Origin: CAWFSE01 sp963697565
GTDB taxonomy: Bacteria > Actinomycetota > Actinomycetes > CAVWCF01
Direction: 5' to 3'
Length of the DNA: 64,000 bases
Assembly: GCA_963697565.1 (NCBI GenBank)
Contig: CAVOOM010000003.1
Span: 186,001-250,000, forward strand
Below the pieces are notes generated by a model. That model did no database searches, was not told the origin of the DNA, and saw nothing but the letters and a program-made list of their open reading frames with translations. How positions within the stretch are numbered: position 1 is the first letter of the stretch; each line of letters opens with the position of its first letter. Below are positions 27,221-38,273 of the stretch, piece after piece. The translations under genes and the position numbers were made by a program.

Positions 27221-28207
27221 TCAGCGGGTGAGCAGCCGGGCGGCCTCGGTCGCCCAGTACGTCAGCACGAACGACGCGCCGGCCCGCCGGATCGAGGTCA
27301 GCTGCTCGAGGATCACCCGCTCGCGGTCGATCCACCCCTGCCGCGCGGCCGCCTCGACCATCGCGTACTCCCCCGACACCTGGTACGCCCCCACCGGCAC
27401 GTCGAAGGCGTCGCGCACCCGCCGCACCACGTCGAGGTAGGGCAGCGCGGGCTTGACCATCACCAGGTCGGCGCCCTCGGCCAGATCGAGGGCCGCCTCG
27501 CGCAGCGCCTCGTCGGAGTTCGCCGGGTCCATCTGGTACGAGCGGCGGTCGCCGAACGCCGGCGCCGACTCCGCCGCGTCGCGGAAGGGGCCGTAGAACG
27601 CCGAGGCGTACTTCACCGCGTACGCGAGCACCGCGACGTCCACGAAGCCGGCCGCATCCAGCGCGGAGCGGATCGCCGCCACCTGGCCGTCCTGCATCCC
27701 GCTCGGGGCCACCACGTGCGCCCCCGCCCGCGCCTGGGCCACCGCCGTTGCGGCGTAACGCGAAACCGCCGCGTCGTTGTCGACCGTGCCGTCGGCCAGC
27801 AGCGGCCCGCAGTGCCCGTGGTCGGTGTACTCGCACAGGCACACATCGCCCATCAGCACCGCGGCGTCGCCGACCTCGGCGCGCAGGTCGGCCAGCGCCA
27901 GCTGCACGATGCCGTCGGCGGCGTCGGCCTGCGAGCCGAGGGCGTCCTTCACCGCGGGGATGCCGAAGAGGATCAGCCCGCCCACCCCGGCCTCGACGGC
28001 CTCGACGGCCGCCCGCCGCAGCGAGTCGCGCGTGTGCTGCCGCACGCCGGGCATCGAGGCCACCGGGGCCGGCTCGGCCAGCCCCTGCTTGACGAACAGC
28101 GGCAGGACGAGGTCGGACGGCGCCACCCGGGTCTCGGCCACCAGCCCGCGCATCGCCGCGGTCGTACGCAGCCGGCGCGGGCGGTCGAGCGGCCCGTCCC
28201 CGCTCAA
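27221..28207 (-). CDS. hemB: Delta-aminolevulinic acid dehydratase (porphobilinogen synthase)
   Basis: Condenses two 5-aminolevulinates to porphobilinogen. The zinc-binding cysteine cluster DVCLCEYTDHGHCG marks the zinc-dependent type. Schiff-base lysines lie in AVKYASAFYGPFRDA and MVKPALPYLD. The length, 328 residues, is typical. It is the last gene of the rex-hemA-hemC-cobA/hemD-hemB run. Confidence 0.97.
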   Translation of the reverse strand: MSGDGPLDRPRRLRTTAAMRGLVAETRVAPSDLVLPLFVKQGLAEPAPVASMPGVRQHTRDSLRRAAVEAVEAGVGGLILFGIPAVKDALGSQADAADGIVQLALADLRAEVGDAAVLMGDVCLCEYTDHGHCGPLLADGTVDNDAAVSRYAATAVAQARAGAHVVAPSGMQDGQVAAIRSALDAAGFVDVAVLAYAVKYASAFYGPFRDAAESAPAFGDRRSYQMDPANSDEALREAALDLAEGADLVMVKPALPYLDVVRRVRDAFDVPVGAYQVSGEYAMVEAAARQGWIDRERVILEQLTSIRRAGASFVLTYWATEAARLLTR

Positions 28208-28220
28208 CGCGGTCCCATCG

Positions 28221-29846
28221 CTACTTGGCCTTGCTGCGCCGCGCGCCCTTGCGCTGGCTCGGCCGCCACACGGCCTCGCCGTGCTCCAGCGCCGCCAGCC
28301 GCAGCGAGGCGCCGTACTCGGCCAGCGCCTCGGTCAGCGCCCCCACGGACGGCGTCGGCGCCAGCACGTCGACGCGCAGGCCGTGCTCCTCGGCGGTCTT
28401 GGCCGTCTGCGGGCCGATGCACACGATCGCCGTCGACGCGTGCGGCTTGCCGGCGATGCCGACCAGGTTGCGCACGGTCGAGGACGAGGTGAAGACGACC
28501 GCGTCGAAGCCGCCGGTCTTGATCGCCTCGCGGGTCTCGGCGGGCGGCGGCGCGGCGCGCACCGTGCGGTAGGCCGTGACGTCGTCGATCTCCCAGCCGA
28601 GCTCGACCAGGCCGGCGGCCAGCGTCTCGGTGGCGATGTCGGCACGCGGCAGGAAGACCCGGTTGCGCGGGCGCCCGCCCTCGTGGTCGTCGTCGAACTC
28701 CGGCCAGTCCTCCAGCAGCCCGGCGCCGGACTGCTCGCCGCACGGCACCAGGTCGGGCACGACGCCGAACGCGCGCAGCGCGGCGGCCGTCTGCTCGCCG
28801 ACCGCGGCGACCTTGACGCCGGCGAAGACCCGCGCGTCCAGCCCGAACTCCTCGAGCTTCTCGCGTACGGCCCGCAGCGCGTTGACCGAGGTGAACGCGA
28901 TCCACTGGTAGTCGCCCTCGAAGAGCGTCTTGATCGCCCGCTCCATCTGCTGGGGCGTGCGCGGCGGCTCGACCGAGATCGTCGGCACCTCGTGCGGCAC
29001 GGCGCCGTGGCGGCGCAGCTCGGCCGACAGCGCGCCGGCCTGCTCCTTGGTGCGCGGCACCAGCACCTGCCAGCCGAACAGCGGCTTGGACTCGAACCAC
29101 GACAGGCCCTCGCGGTGGGCCACGACCTCGCCGACGACGGCGAGCACCGGCTCGGCCAGCCGCGCGGCGCGCAGGGCGCGGTTGATGTCGCCGAGGGTCG
29201 AGACCACGGTGCGCTGCGCCGTCGTCGTGCCCTGGGAGGTGACCGCGATCGGGGTCGCGGCGTCCCTCCCGGCGCCGACCAGCGACAGGGCCGCGTCGGC
29301 CACCGCGTCGGCGTCGCCCACGACCACGACGGTCGCGTCCGGCTGCGCGTGCGACGCCCAGTCGACGTGCGCCATGTGCCCCTTGACGACGTGCACCGAG
29401 CGCGAACGCGCATCGGTGAGCGGGATCCCCGCGTACGCCGGGACGGCGCTCACCGCCGAGACGCCGGGCACGATCTCGTACGCGACACCGGCCTTGCGGC
29501 AGGCCGCGGCCTCCTCGACCAACCCGGTGAAGGTCGCCGGGTCGCCGTCCATCAGGCGCACCACCCGGGCGGCGTGCTTGGCGGCGTCGACGAGCCGCTT
29601 CGACCGCGCCGACTGGCTCAGCGGCGTGCCGTCGTCGGCCAGGCTGCCCTCGACCACCTCGGCGCCGGGGCGCACGAGGCCGGTGAGCGCCGGCCCGCGC
29701 AGGACCCGGTCGAGGATGACGATGTCAGCCTCGGCGAGCAGCGCGGCGGCGCGCAAGGTGAGCAGGCCCGGGTCGCCGGGACCGGAGCCGACGAACGACA
29801 CCGTTCCCCTCAAGGCGGTCGGGCGCTTGTGCGTACGTGTCGTCAC
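28221..29846 (-). CDS. hemD: Uroporphyrinogen-III C-methyltransferase / synthase fusion (CobA-HemD)
   Basis: About 541 residues. The N-terminal half is an SAM-dependent uroporphyrinogen methyltransferase: FVGSGPGDPGLLTLRAA, DGDPATF, and GVSAVSAVPAYAGIPLTDAR. The C-terminal half is HemD, cyclising hydroxymethylbilane: VLVPRTKEQAGALSAELRRH, AFTSVNALRAV and VVFTSSSTVRNLVG. This fusion, as in Rv0511 and Streptomyces, supplies both heme and siroheme/cobalamin branches. GTG 29846 overlaps the hemC stop (GTGA). The basic tail SQRKGARRSKAK is not part of either domain. Confidence 0.95.
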   Translation of the reverse strand: MTTRTHKRPTALRGTVSFVGSGPGDPGLLTLRAAALLAEADIVILDRVLRGPALTGLVRPGAEVVEGSLADDGTPLSQSARSKRLVDAAKHAARVVRLMDGDPATFTGLVEEAAACRKAGVAYEIVPGVSAVSAVPAYAGIPLTDARSRSVHVVKGHMAHVDWASHAQPDATVVVVGDADAVADAALSLVGAGRDAATPIAVTSQGTTTAQRTVVSTLGDINRALRAARLAEPVLAVVGEVVAHREGLSWFESKPLFGWQVLVPRTKEQAGALSAELRRHGAVPHEVPTISVEPPRTPQQMERAIKTLFEGDYQWIAFTSVNALRAVREKLEEFGLDARVFAGVKVAAVGEQTAAALRAFGVVPDLVPCGEQSGAGLLEDWPEFDDDHEGGRPRNRVFLPRADIATETLAAGLVELGWEIDDVTAYRTVRAAPPPAETREAIKTGGFDAVVFTSSSTVRNLVGIAGKPHASTAIVCIGPQTAKTAEEHGLRVDVLAPTPSVGALTEALAEYGASLRLAALEHGEAVWRPSQRKGARRSKAK

Positions 29847-30774
29847 GGGACGCGTTCCCCCATCAAACCGTCGGCCCCCGCGGCCAGCAGGTCGGCGGCC
29901 AGCCGTCGGCCGACCTCCTCTGCGTGCAGCGGTGAACCGGTGGTGGACAAGCGACACCGTGGCCGACCCGTCAAGGGCGGCGACCACGGCGCGCAGATAC
30001 AGCTCGGGTTCGGAGAACCCGTCCTCGGCGATGTCGGCCAATGCGCCGACGGGCGCCGAGCACCCCGCCTCAAGGGCGGCGAGCAAGGACCGCTCGGCGA
30101 GCGTCGCGGCACGGGCCGCCACGTCGTCGAGCGGGGTCAGGGCGTCGAGGGCGGCCGCGTCTGCGGCGCCGGCACTCGACGGCGAGGGCCCCCTGGCCGG
30201 GGGCCGGGAGCATCTGCAGCGGATCGAGGACCTCGGTGGCCTCGTCGGCGCGCCCGAGGCGCAGCAGGCCGGCGCGGGCGAGCACCACGGCGTCGAACGA
30301 GCCGTCCGCGACCAGGCCCAGCCGGGTGTCGACGTTGCCGCGGACGGCGACGACGTCCAGGTCGAGGCCGAGCGCCCGCAGCTGGGCCGCGCGGCGCGGC
30401 GACCCGGTGCCGATCCGCGACCCGGCGGGCAGCTCGCCCAGGGTGAGCCCGTCGCGGGCGACCAGCGCGTCTCGGGGGTCCTCGCGCCGCGGCACGGCCG
30501 CGAGCAGCAGCCCGTCGGCGGGGGCCGTGGGCAGGTCCTTGAGCGAGTGCACGGCGACATCGACCTCGCCGGCCAGCAGCGCCTCGCGCAGCGCGCCCAC
30601 GAAGACCCCGGCGCCGCCCATCGAGGCGAGGTCGCCGCGGTCCACGTCGCCCTGGGTCGTGATCTCGACGAGCTCCACGGCCCGACCCGATGCGGCGGTG
30701 ATCGCATCGGCGACCTGCTGGCTCTGGGCGCGGGCCAGCGCGCTGCGCCGGGTGCCGAGCCGCAGCGCGCTCAT
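29843..30774 (-). CDS. hemC: Porphobilinogen deaminase (frame-disrupted)
   Basis: Polymerises four porphobilinogens to hydroxymethylbilane. Motifs: LGTRRSALARAQSQ, ITTQGDVDRGDL, VHSLKDLPT, SRIGTGSPRRAAQL, VRGNVDTRLGLV, PAPGQGALAVE, and the dipyrromethane-cofactor cysteine in LEAGCSAPVG. Shifts are needed near 30183 and 29940; the end is RRLAADLLAAGADGLMGERV. The start ATG overlaps the hemA stop by four bases. Confidence 0.93.
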
Positions 30775-32113
30775 GGCCGCTCGCCCGTCGTCTGGAGGTC
30801 GGCGGGGTGCAGGTCGGCCTGGGTGATCCGGCCGACGACGGCCGGGTCGAGGTCGAAGAGCACGTGCAGCGCCTCGGCGTACGACCCCGCGGCCGACTCG
30901 GCGGCGAGCTCCTTCACCCGCACCGTGGGGGTGTGCAGCAGCGTGGCCACCGCGCGGCGCAGGCTCTGCTCGACCTCGGCGCGCGCGGCGGGGTCGAGGT
31001 CGAGCCGGCCGTCGAGGCGGGCCAGCTCGGCGGCCAGCACCGAGTCGGCGCGGGCCCGCAGCGCGACGACGACGGGCGCCACCGCGTCGGCGTGGCGGGC
31101 GGCCAGGTGGGCGGCGACCTCGTCGGCGACGATCCGCCGGACCGCCTCCACCTCGGCCTCCGGGTCGGGGGCGCCGGGCAGCACGGCGTCGCGCAGCAGC
31201 TCGGCGAGGTCCTCGAGCGAGACCAGGCTCGCCCCGGCCACCCCCAGCACCTCGGGGTCGATGTCGCGCGGCAGGGCCAGGTCGACCAGGTAGATCGGGC
31301 GGGCCCCCCGGCGCTCCTGCGCCGCGGCCACGGCGTCGGCGTGCAGCAGGTAGCCGGTCGCGCCCACGCAGGCCACCACCAGGTCGGCGTCGTCGAGCAG
31401 TCCGGGCAGCGCGTCCAGCGGGTGCGCCGTGCCGTCGACGCCGCCGCCACGCGTACGGCGTGCTCGGGGGTGCGGTTGGCGATCGCGATGGGGCCGACGC
31501 CCGCCCGGCGCAGCGATTGCGCCGACAGCGCGGCCATCGATCCGGCGCCGATCACCACGGCCGAGCGGCCGGCCAGCCCGCCGAGGTGCCCCTCGGCCAG
31601 GTGCAGGGCCACCGAGATCAGGGAGGCGCCGGTGCGGTCGATGTCGGTCTCGGCGTGCGCGCGCTTGCCGGCCCGCAGCGCCCGCTGCAGCAGGTCGTTG
31701 AGGGCGCGGCCGGCGGTGGCGTGCCCCTGCGCCTCGCGCAGCGCCTCGCGGACCTGGCCGAGGATCTGCGCCTCGCCCACGACCATCGAGTCCAGGCCCG
31801 CGGCGACCTCGAAGAGGTGCTGCACCGCCCGGTCCTCGTAGTGCACGTACAGGTGCGGGGCGATCTCATCGAGCGCCAAGCCGGTGTGGCGGGCCAGCAG
31901 GTCGCTCACCTCGGCCACGCCGCCGTGGAACTTCGCCACATCGGCGTAGACCTCGACCCGGTTGCAGGTCGACAGCACCGCGGCCTCGTCGACGTGCGCG
32001 GAGCCCGCGAGGTCTTGGAGCAGCTTGCCCCGGCCGTCGGCGGCCAGGGTCGCGCGCTCCAGCATCGGCACGCCGGCGGTGCGGTGCGACAGGCCCACGA
32101 CGAGGAGGCTCAC
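30771..32113 (-). CDS. hemA: Glutamyl-tRNA reductase (frame-disrupted)
   Basis: First step of the C5 pathway to 5-aminolevulinate, on glutamyl-tRNA. The catalytic cysteine lies in VLSTCNRVEVYA; GEAQILGQVREAL and the NADPH domain AVVIGAGSMAALSAQSL follow. A shift near 31440 breaks the nucleotide domain; downstream YLVDLALPRDIDP resumes. The C-terminal dimerisation region is present. GTG 32113 overlaps the rex stop (GTGA). Expression is expected to follow Rex control of the upstream promoter. Confidence 0.95.
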
Positions 32114-32823
32114 CGGGCGGCCTCCACCAGGTCGGCCGGGGCCGCGTCGGCCGCCTTGCGCTGCTCGTGGAAGGCCAGGATCTGCAGCTCCACGGCCAGG
32201 TCGACCTTGCGCAGGTCGACGCCGGGGGGCACCACGAGCGCGGTCGGCGCGAAGGTCAGGATGCTGGTGACGCCGCAGGCGACCAGCCGGTCGCAGACCG
32301 CCTGGGCGGCGTCGGCCGGGGTCGCCACGACGCCGATCGCGACCCCGTGCTCGGCCACCACCCGCTCGAGCTCGTCGAGCGAGGCGATCGGCAGGTCGCC
32401 GACCCGCCCGCCGGCGGCCGCGGGGTCGACGTCGATCAGCCCGACGACGCGGAAGCCGCGGCTGGCGAAGCCGCCGTAGTTGGCCAGGGCGTGCCCGAGG
32501 TTGCCGACGCCGACGATGACGACCGGCCAGTCATGGGTGAGCCCGAGCTCGCGGGCGATCTGGTAGACGAGGAACTCCACGTCGTACCCCACGCCTCGCG
32601 TGCCGTACGAGCCGAGGTGGCTGAGGTCCTTGCGCAGCTTGGCGCTGGAGACGCCCACGGCGTCGGCGAGGTCCTCGCTGGAGACCGTGGCGACGCCGCG
32701 CTCGGCCAGGGCCACGAGCGCGCGGTGGTAGACGGGCAAGCGGGCCACGGTGGCGTCCGGGATCCCGCGACGCACGCGGCGCGCGGCGGCGCGACGCGCG
32801 ATCGCGGGGCGTTCCGGGCTCAC
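32110..32823 (-). CDS. rex: Redox-sensing transcriptional repressor Rex
   Basis: Rex binds DNA when NAD+ is high and releases it when NADH rises. The N-terminal winged helix has VSSEDLADAVGVSSAKLRKD and LSHLGSYGTRGVGYDV; the Rossmann part has VGVGNLGHALANYGGF then VGLIDVDP. A 237-residue length is typical. It heads the hemA-hemC-cobA/hemD-hemB run, as in Streptomyces rex-hemACD, and a Rex-operator-like dyad overlaps its promoter at 32931, suggesting autoregulation. Confidence 0.96.
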   Translation of the reverse strand: MSPERPAIARRAAARRVRRGIPDATVARLPVYHRALVALAERGVATVSSEDLADAVGVSSAKLRKDLSHLGSYGTRGVGYDVEFLVYQIARELGLTHDWPVVIVGVGNLGHALANYGGFASRGFRVVGLIDVDPAAAGGRVGDLPIASLDELERVVAEHGVAIGVVATPADAAQAVCDRLVACGVTSILTFAPTALVVPPGVDLRKVDLAVELQILAFHEQRKAADAAPADLVEAAR

Positions 32824-32919
32824 AGCGGCTCCCTGGTGACCGGCCGCGCGCCGATCCGCAGGACCGGTGTCGCGGCGGGCGAGGCGACCTGCTAAGGACG
32901 CCTCCTCTCCTGCCTCGGG

Positions 32920-32948
32920 AGGGTAGGTGCTTGTGAACGCGTGAACAA
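32920..32948 (-). promoter_or_regulatory. rex promoter with Rex operator
   Basis: On the minus strand TTGTTC and TACCCT are 17 bases apart. TTGTTCACGCGTTCACAA (32948-32931) overlaps the upstream hexamer and spacer; its right half ACGCGTTCACAA matches the known Rex consensus TTGTGAA-N4-TTCACAA exactly, the left half differs at three bases. Binding here would block rex and hem transcription under oxidised conditions. Confidence 0.7.
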
Positions 32949-32976
32949 AATTGACAAGACCGCCTCAGCCCCCCTT

Positions 32977-33030
32977 CCGAGTTGTCAGAGAAAGCGGTGG
33001 CCATAGCCTCCGCAATCTCTGACAACTCGG
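32977..33030. repeat. Dispersed palindrome, family 1, copy C
   Basis: The best-formed copy: perfect arms CCGAGTTGTCAGAGA and TCTCTGACAACTCGG, then AA/AA, then GCGG-T-GGC paired with GCC-T-CCGC around CATA. It lies between the rex promoter and the glutaredoxin gene stop. Confidence 0.85.
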
Positions 33031-33046
33031 TCAGGGCGGTGAGGGG

Positions 33047-33296
33047 TCAGCGGGTGAGGGCGGCGCGCAGGCGGTCGGCGTCGACCCGCCAGAAGTCGTG
33101 CTGCTCGCCGTCGACCAGCGTCACCGGGATCTGCTCCCAGTACCGCGCGTGCAGGTCTGGGTCGGTGGTGATGTCGACCTCGGCGTACGCCTCCCCCAGC
33201 TCGGCGGTGACCGCGGCGATCACCGCGCGGGCGTCATCGCACAGGTGGCAGCCCGGCTTGCCCAGCAGGGTGACCCGCGGGGCCCCGGCTCGGTCA
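33047..33296 (-). CDS. Glutaredoxin-like protein (DUF836/NrdH type)
   Basis: About 82 residues: RVTLLGKPGCHLCDDARAVI with the C-x-x-C redox site, AYAEVDITTDPDLHARYWEQ, and IPVTLVDGEQ with the cis-Pro. It starts at GTG 33296 (VTEPGP) and needs a one-base shift near 33275, in a C/G run, to enter the conserved frame. The GTG overlaps the end of the acyl-CoA ligase gene. The matching place in M. tuberculosis (Rv0508) also holds a small thioredoxin-fold protein upstream of hemA. Confidence 0.8.
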
Positions 33297-34856
33297 CGTG
33301 CGCCCCCTCACGGGGTCGGCCTCGCGCAGCCGGCCCTTGGCCACCTTGCCGACCGCCGAGTGCGGCAGCGTGTCGACCATCGCCACGATCGTGGGGCACT
33401 TGAACCGGGCCAGCCGGGTCTGGCAGAAGGCGACCACGTCGTCGGCCGTCAGCCCGGAGCCCGGCGCCGCGACCACGAACGCCTTGACCGCCTCGCCGGT
33501 GTACGGGTGCGGCACCCCGACCACGGCGGCCTCGCTCACGCCCGGGATGAGCTGCAGGACGTCCTCGATCTCGCGCGGGTAGACGTTGAACCCGCTGACG
33601 ATGACGAGCTCCTTGCGGCGGTCGACGAGGCGCAGGTCGCCGTCGTCGTCGAGGTAGGCGACGTCGCCGGTGCTGAACCAGCCGTCCGTCGTCCGGGCCC
33701 CTCGGAGCCGTCCGGCCAGTAGCCGGAGAACAGGTTGGCGCCGCGGATCGAGATCTCCCCCGGGTCGCCCTCGTCGACCGGGTCGCCGGCCTCGTCGAGC
33801 AGCCGCACCTCGACCCCGGGGAACGGCCTGCCCACCGAGCCCGGCTTCGGCGCGACCCCCGACGAGGGTCGAGCTGACACCGGGCGCCGCCTCGGTCAGG
33901 CCGTACCCCTCGTACAGCGGCTTGCCGGTCAGCGTCATGACCTGCTCGGCGACGGCCGCGGGCATGGGCGCCGCGCCGGTGAACATCAGGCGCACCCCGG
34001 CCATCCGCTCGGCGAGGTTCGGCGACTGCGACCACGCCGCGAACATCGGCGGGGCGCCGGGGACGTTGGTCACGCCGAGCTCCTCGATCGCCCGCAGCGC
34101 GCCCTCGGTGTCGAAGCGGTCGACGAGCACCACCGTGGCGGCGGCCCGCGCGGCCATCGCGAGCGTGCCGTTGAGCGAGTAGACGTGCGACAGCGGCAGC
34201 ACCGCGAGCACGACGTCATCGGCGGCCACCGACTCGGTGCCGGCGGCGGCGACCTGCTCGACGTTGGCGAGCAGCGCCCGGTGGGTGAGCATCGCCCCCT
34301 TGGGCTCCCCGCTGGTGCCCGACGTGAACAGCAGCAGCGCCAACGTCTCCGGCTCGATCTCGGGCTGCTGCCCTGCCGCGAGCGGGGCGCCGACGTGGCC
34401 GCCGACCAGCCCGTCGTACGAGGTGATCCGCAGCCCCTCGATCCCCTCGGAGGCGGCGAGCGACGACGGCGGCGGCCGGCCTCGGTGCGGACGACGAGCC
34501 GAGCCTGGGCCTCGCCCAGCAGCGTCGAGAGCTCGGGGGCGGTGTAGGCCGGGTTGAGCGGGACGGCCACCAGCCCGGCGCGCAGGACGCCGAAGTACGT
34601 CGCGACGAACTCCGGGGTGTTGCCGAAGAGCACGGCCACCCGATCGCCCGGCTCACCGGGGGCGCCGGGGCGCAGGCCGGCCTCGACCAGACCCGCCACG
34701 ACGGCGTCGACCTCGCGGTCCAGCGCTGCCCAGGTCAGCGTGCGCGCGCCCGCGACGATGGCCGGGTGCTCCGGCCGCGTACGCGCCGCCGCGCGCACCA
34801 GATCGGCGACCGTGCGAGGGGATTCGGCAGGGGCGGTCAGCGGGTTGATCGGGCAC
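33294..34856 (-). CDS. AMP-dependent acyl-CoA synthetase (frame-disrupted)
   Basis: ANL-superfamily ligase of about 515 residues, probably for a fatty or aromatic acid. The P-loop is LLFTSGTSGEPKGAMLTH; then PLSHVYSLNG, YGLTEAAPG, the hinge GWFSTGDVAYLDDDGDLRLV, DRRKELVIVSGFNVYPREIE and the catalytic lysine near VGKVAKGRLRE. Shifts are needed near 34845, 34475, 33870 and 33700. The N-terminal half includes PAIVAGARTLTWAALDREVD. It overlaps the glutaredoxin start and is transcribed divergently from the HAD gene. Substrate not predictable. Confidence 0.85.
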
Positions 34857-34890
34857 GTCTTCGATCCTCCCACGCCGCTAGGCTCCGGGC

Positions 34891-35813
34891 ATGGCGCCCG
34901 AGCCCCAATCCCCGTCCTCGACGGCCCCCGCCGATCCCAGGCCCGTGGCCGCTGAGGTCCCGGAGGCCCCTGCCGTCCTGGCCGGCCGCGCCGCCGCCGC
35001 GGCGGCCGAGGTCGAGGCGGCCCTGCTCGCCACCCCCGACCCCACAGCCGGCGGCGTTCTTCGACATCGACAACACCGTCGTACGCGGGGCGTCGATCTT
35101 CTACCTGGCCCTGGGCCTGGCCCAGCGCGGCTTCTTCAAGAAGCGCGACGTGGTCGGCTTCGCGAAGGGCCAGCTGAAGTTCCGGCTGGCCGGCACCGAG
35201 GACATGACCGACATGGCCGACGCCACCGAGGTCGCCCTCAGCTTCGTGGCCGGCCACGAGGTCAACGAGGTCGTGCTGATCGGCCGCGAGGTCTTCGACG
35301 ACAAGATCGCCGGCAAGGTGTACGGCCAGACCCTCGCCCTCGCCCGGGCGCACCTCGACGCGGGCCAGCGGGTATGGCTGGTGTCGGCCGCCCCCGTCGA
35401 GCTCGCGACGATCATCGCCAAGCGGCTCGGGCTCACCGGCGCCCTCGGCACCGTCTCGGAGATCCAGGGCGGGGTCTACACCGGCAAGCTGGTCGGCAAG
35501 CCGCTGCACGGCCCGGCGAAGGCCGAGGCGATCCGGGCCCTGGCCGCCCGCGAGGGGCTCGACCTGTCGCGCTGCGCGGCGTACTCCGACTCGGCCAACG
35601 ACATCCCGATGCTCTCCGCCGTCGGCCAGCCGTGCGCGATCAACCCCGACTCCAAGCTGCGCAGCCACGCCCGCGACATGGGCTGGGACATCCGCGACTA
35701 CCGCACCGGGCGCAAGGCCGCCAAGATCGGGCTGCCGACGCCTGGCCGGCATCGGCCTGGTCGCCGGGATCGCGGCCGGCGCCATCGCCATCGACCGCCG
35801 TCGCGCGAATGGT

Positions 35814-35817
<4 letters not shown>
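34891..35817 (+). CDS. HAD-IB family phosphatase (SerB-like)
   Basis: Catalytic motif I is FFDIDNTVVRGASIF, motif II is WLVSAAP, and motif IV is YSDSANDIPMLSAVG; HAD-IB enzymes of this type dephosphorylate phosphoserine or lipid phosphates. ATG 34891 starts an Ala/Pro-rich leader; the frame shifts near 35055 into the enzyme. A second shift near 35745 would give the hydrophobic end LAGIGLVAGIAAGAIAI, a membrane anchor known in the acyltransferase-linked homologs. It converges with an acyltransferase, so a lipid-phosphate role (CicA-like) is plausible. The 3' end is uncertain. Confidence 0.8.
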
Positions 35818-36955
<1,138 letters not shown>

Positions 36956-36959
<4 letters not shown>

Positions 36960-38011
36960 GCGCCGCCTCCCCTGCTGAGCGCGCCGGCGACCAGGTGCTC
37001 AAGCGCCTCCACGCGCTCGGCCGGCAAGTGGCGGTTGATCCCGCGGACCGCGACGAACTCGTCGAACGTCTCGCGGGTGGAGTGCTTGGGCGTCCAGCCG
37101 ATCCGGCGCTCGGCGCGCGAGGTGTCGACCATCCGCCCGTACGACAGGAAGCGAATCTGCTCTGGGGAGAAGTCGACGATCCGCGAGCGGCGGATCCAGT
37201 CGCCGAACGCGCTGACCAGCGGCGACGGCAGCGGCAGGGTCGGCCGGCCGGCGCGGTGGGCCGCCTGCGACAGCAGCAGCGCGCCCTCGCCCGCGGCGTT
37301 GAAGGTGCCGGGGTGGTCCTCGAGGGTGAGCCGGCGCAGCAGGTCGATGCCGTCGTCCTCGTGCACGAACTGCATGCGCGGGTCGAAGCCGAAGACCGTG
37401 GGGATCACCGGCAGCTGGAAGTACGACGTGAACGGGGTGTCGATGCGCGGGCCGAGGAAGTTCGCGAACCGGGCCATGCTCACGGTGACGTCGGGGCGCC
37501 GGCGGGCGAAGCCGCGGACGTAGCCCTCGACCTCGACGGAGTCCTTGCCGAACCCCGAGCGGGGCATCGCCTTGGGCTCCATGTCCTCGGTGAACATCCC
37601 CGGGTCCTTGGGCGAGGCGCCGTACACCGCCGTCGAGGACTTCACCACCAGCTTGCGGATGCTGTCGGCCTTCTGGCAGGCGGCGAGCAGCTGCATCGTG
37701 CCGATGACGTTGATCTCCTTCATCGACGTCCGCCCGCCTGCGGAGACGGGGGTCGCGATGACGGACATGTGCACGACGGTGTCGACGCCGGCCGCGGTGA
37801 TCACCTTGGCGATGATCGGGTTGCGGATGTCGGCGCGCACGAACTCGGCCCCGCCCAGGTCGCCCGGCGGGGGGATCACGTCGACGCCGATGACCCGCTC
37901 GATGCCGGGAGCCCCGACGAGCTCGCGCGCCAGCCGGCCGCCCAGGTGCCGGCTGACACCCGTCACGAGCACCACCCGGCTGGGGGGCGAACCCGCGGAC
38001 TTAGCGGCCAT
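36956..38011 (-). CDS. NAD-dependent epimerase/dehydratase (extended SDR)
   Basis: A 351-residue extended SDR. The nucleotide site is VVLVTGVSRHLGGRLARELV, and FVRADIRNP follows. The usual Y-x3-K is not obvious: SSTAVYGASPKDPG has Tyr in the expected region. The GalE2-like product of Rv0501 occupies the same place. It is coupled to the acyltransferase gene by a four-base overlap, suggesting a joint role in lipid or glycolipid metabolism. Substrate unknown. Confidence 0.85.
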
Positions 38012-38061
38012 GGGCGTGCCGACCTCCCTGCTGTGGCGTCCTGGTCTGAGGCGGGATGCCG

Positions 38062-38160
38062 CTACTTCTTGTTGCGGCGCTGGATACGCGTCTTCTTCAG
38101 CAGCTTGCGGTGCTTCTTCTTCGCCATGCGCTTGCGGCGCTTCTTGATGACGGAGCCCAC
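38062..38160 (-). CDS. Small ribosomal protein bS22
   Basis: A 32-residue, extremely basic protein: GTG start, then GSVIKKRRKRMAKKKHRKLL and KKTRIQRRNKK. This is the AURKAIP1/COX24-domain protein found as bS22 in actinobacterial 30S subunits (Rv0500B type). It sits in its conserved place between the BldC-like and epimerase genes. Confidence 0.95.
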   Translation of the reverse strand: MGSVIKKRRKRMAKKKHRKLLKKTRIQRRNKK

Positions 38161-38273
38161 GTCGGTGCCTCTTCGCTGTCGGGTCGGTCCCGCGGGAGGC
38201 GGTCCGAAGAATCGCCAGCCTACCCGCGGATGAGGGTCGTGCCGCCAGGAGCCCGCACGGCGGGCGGATCGGG

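Noticed and set aside
28221..30707. Very long frame spanning CobA-HemD and part of HemC
   Set aside because: The HemC part is in this frame only after a shift near 30183; the genes have a normal GTGA overlap at 29843.
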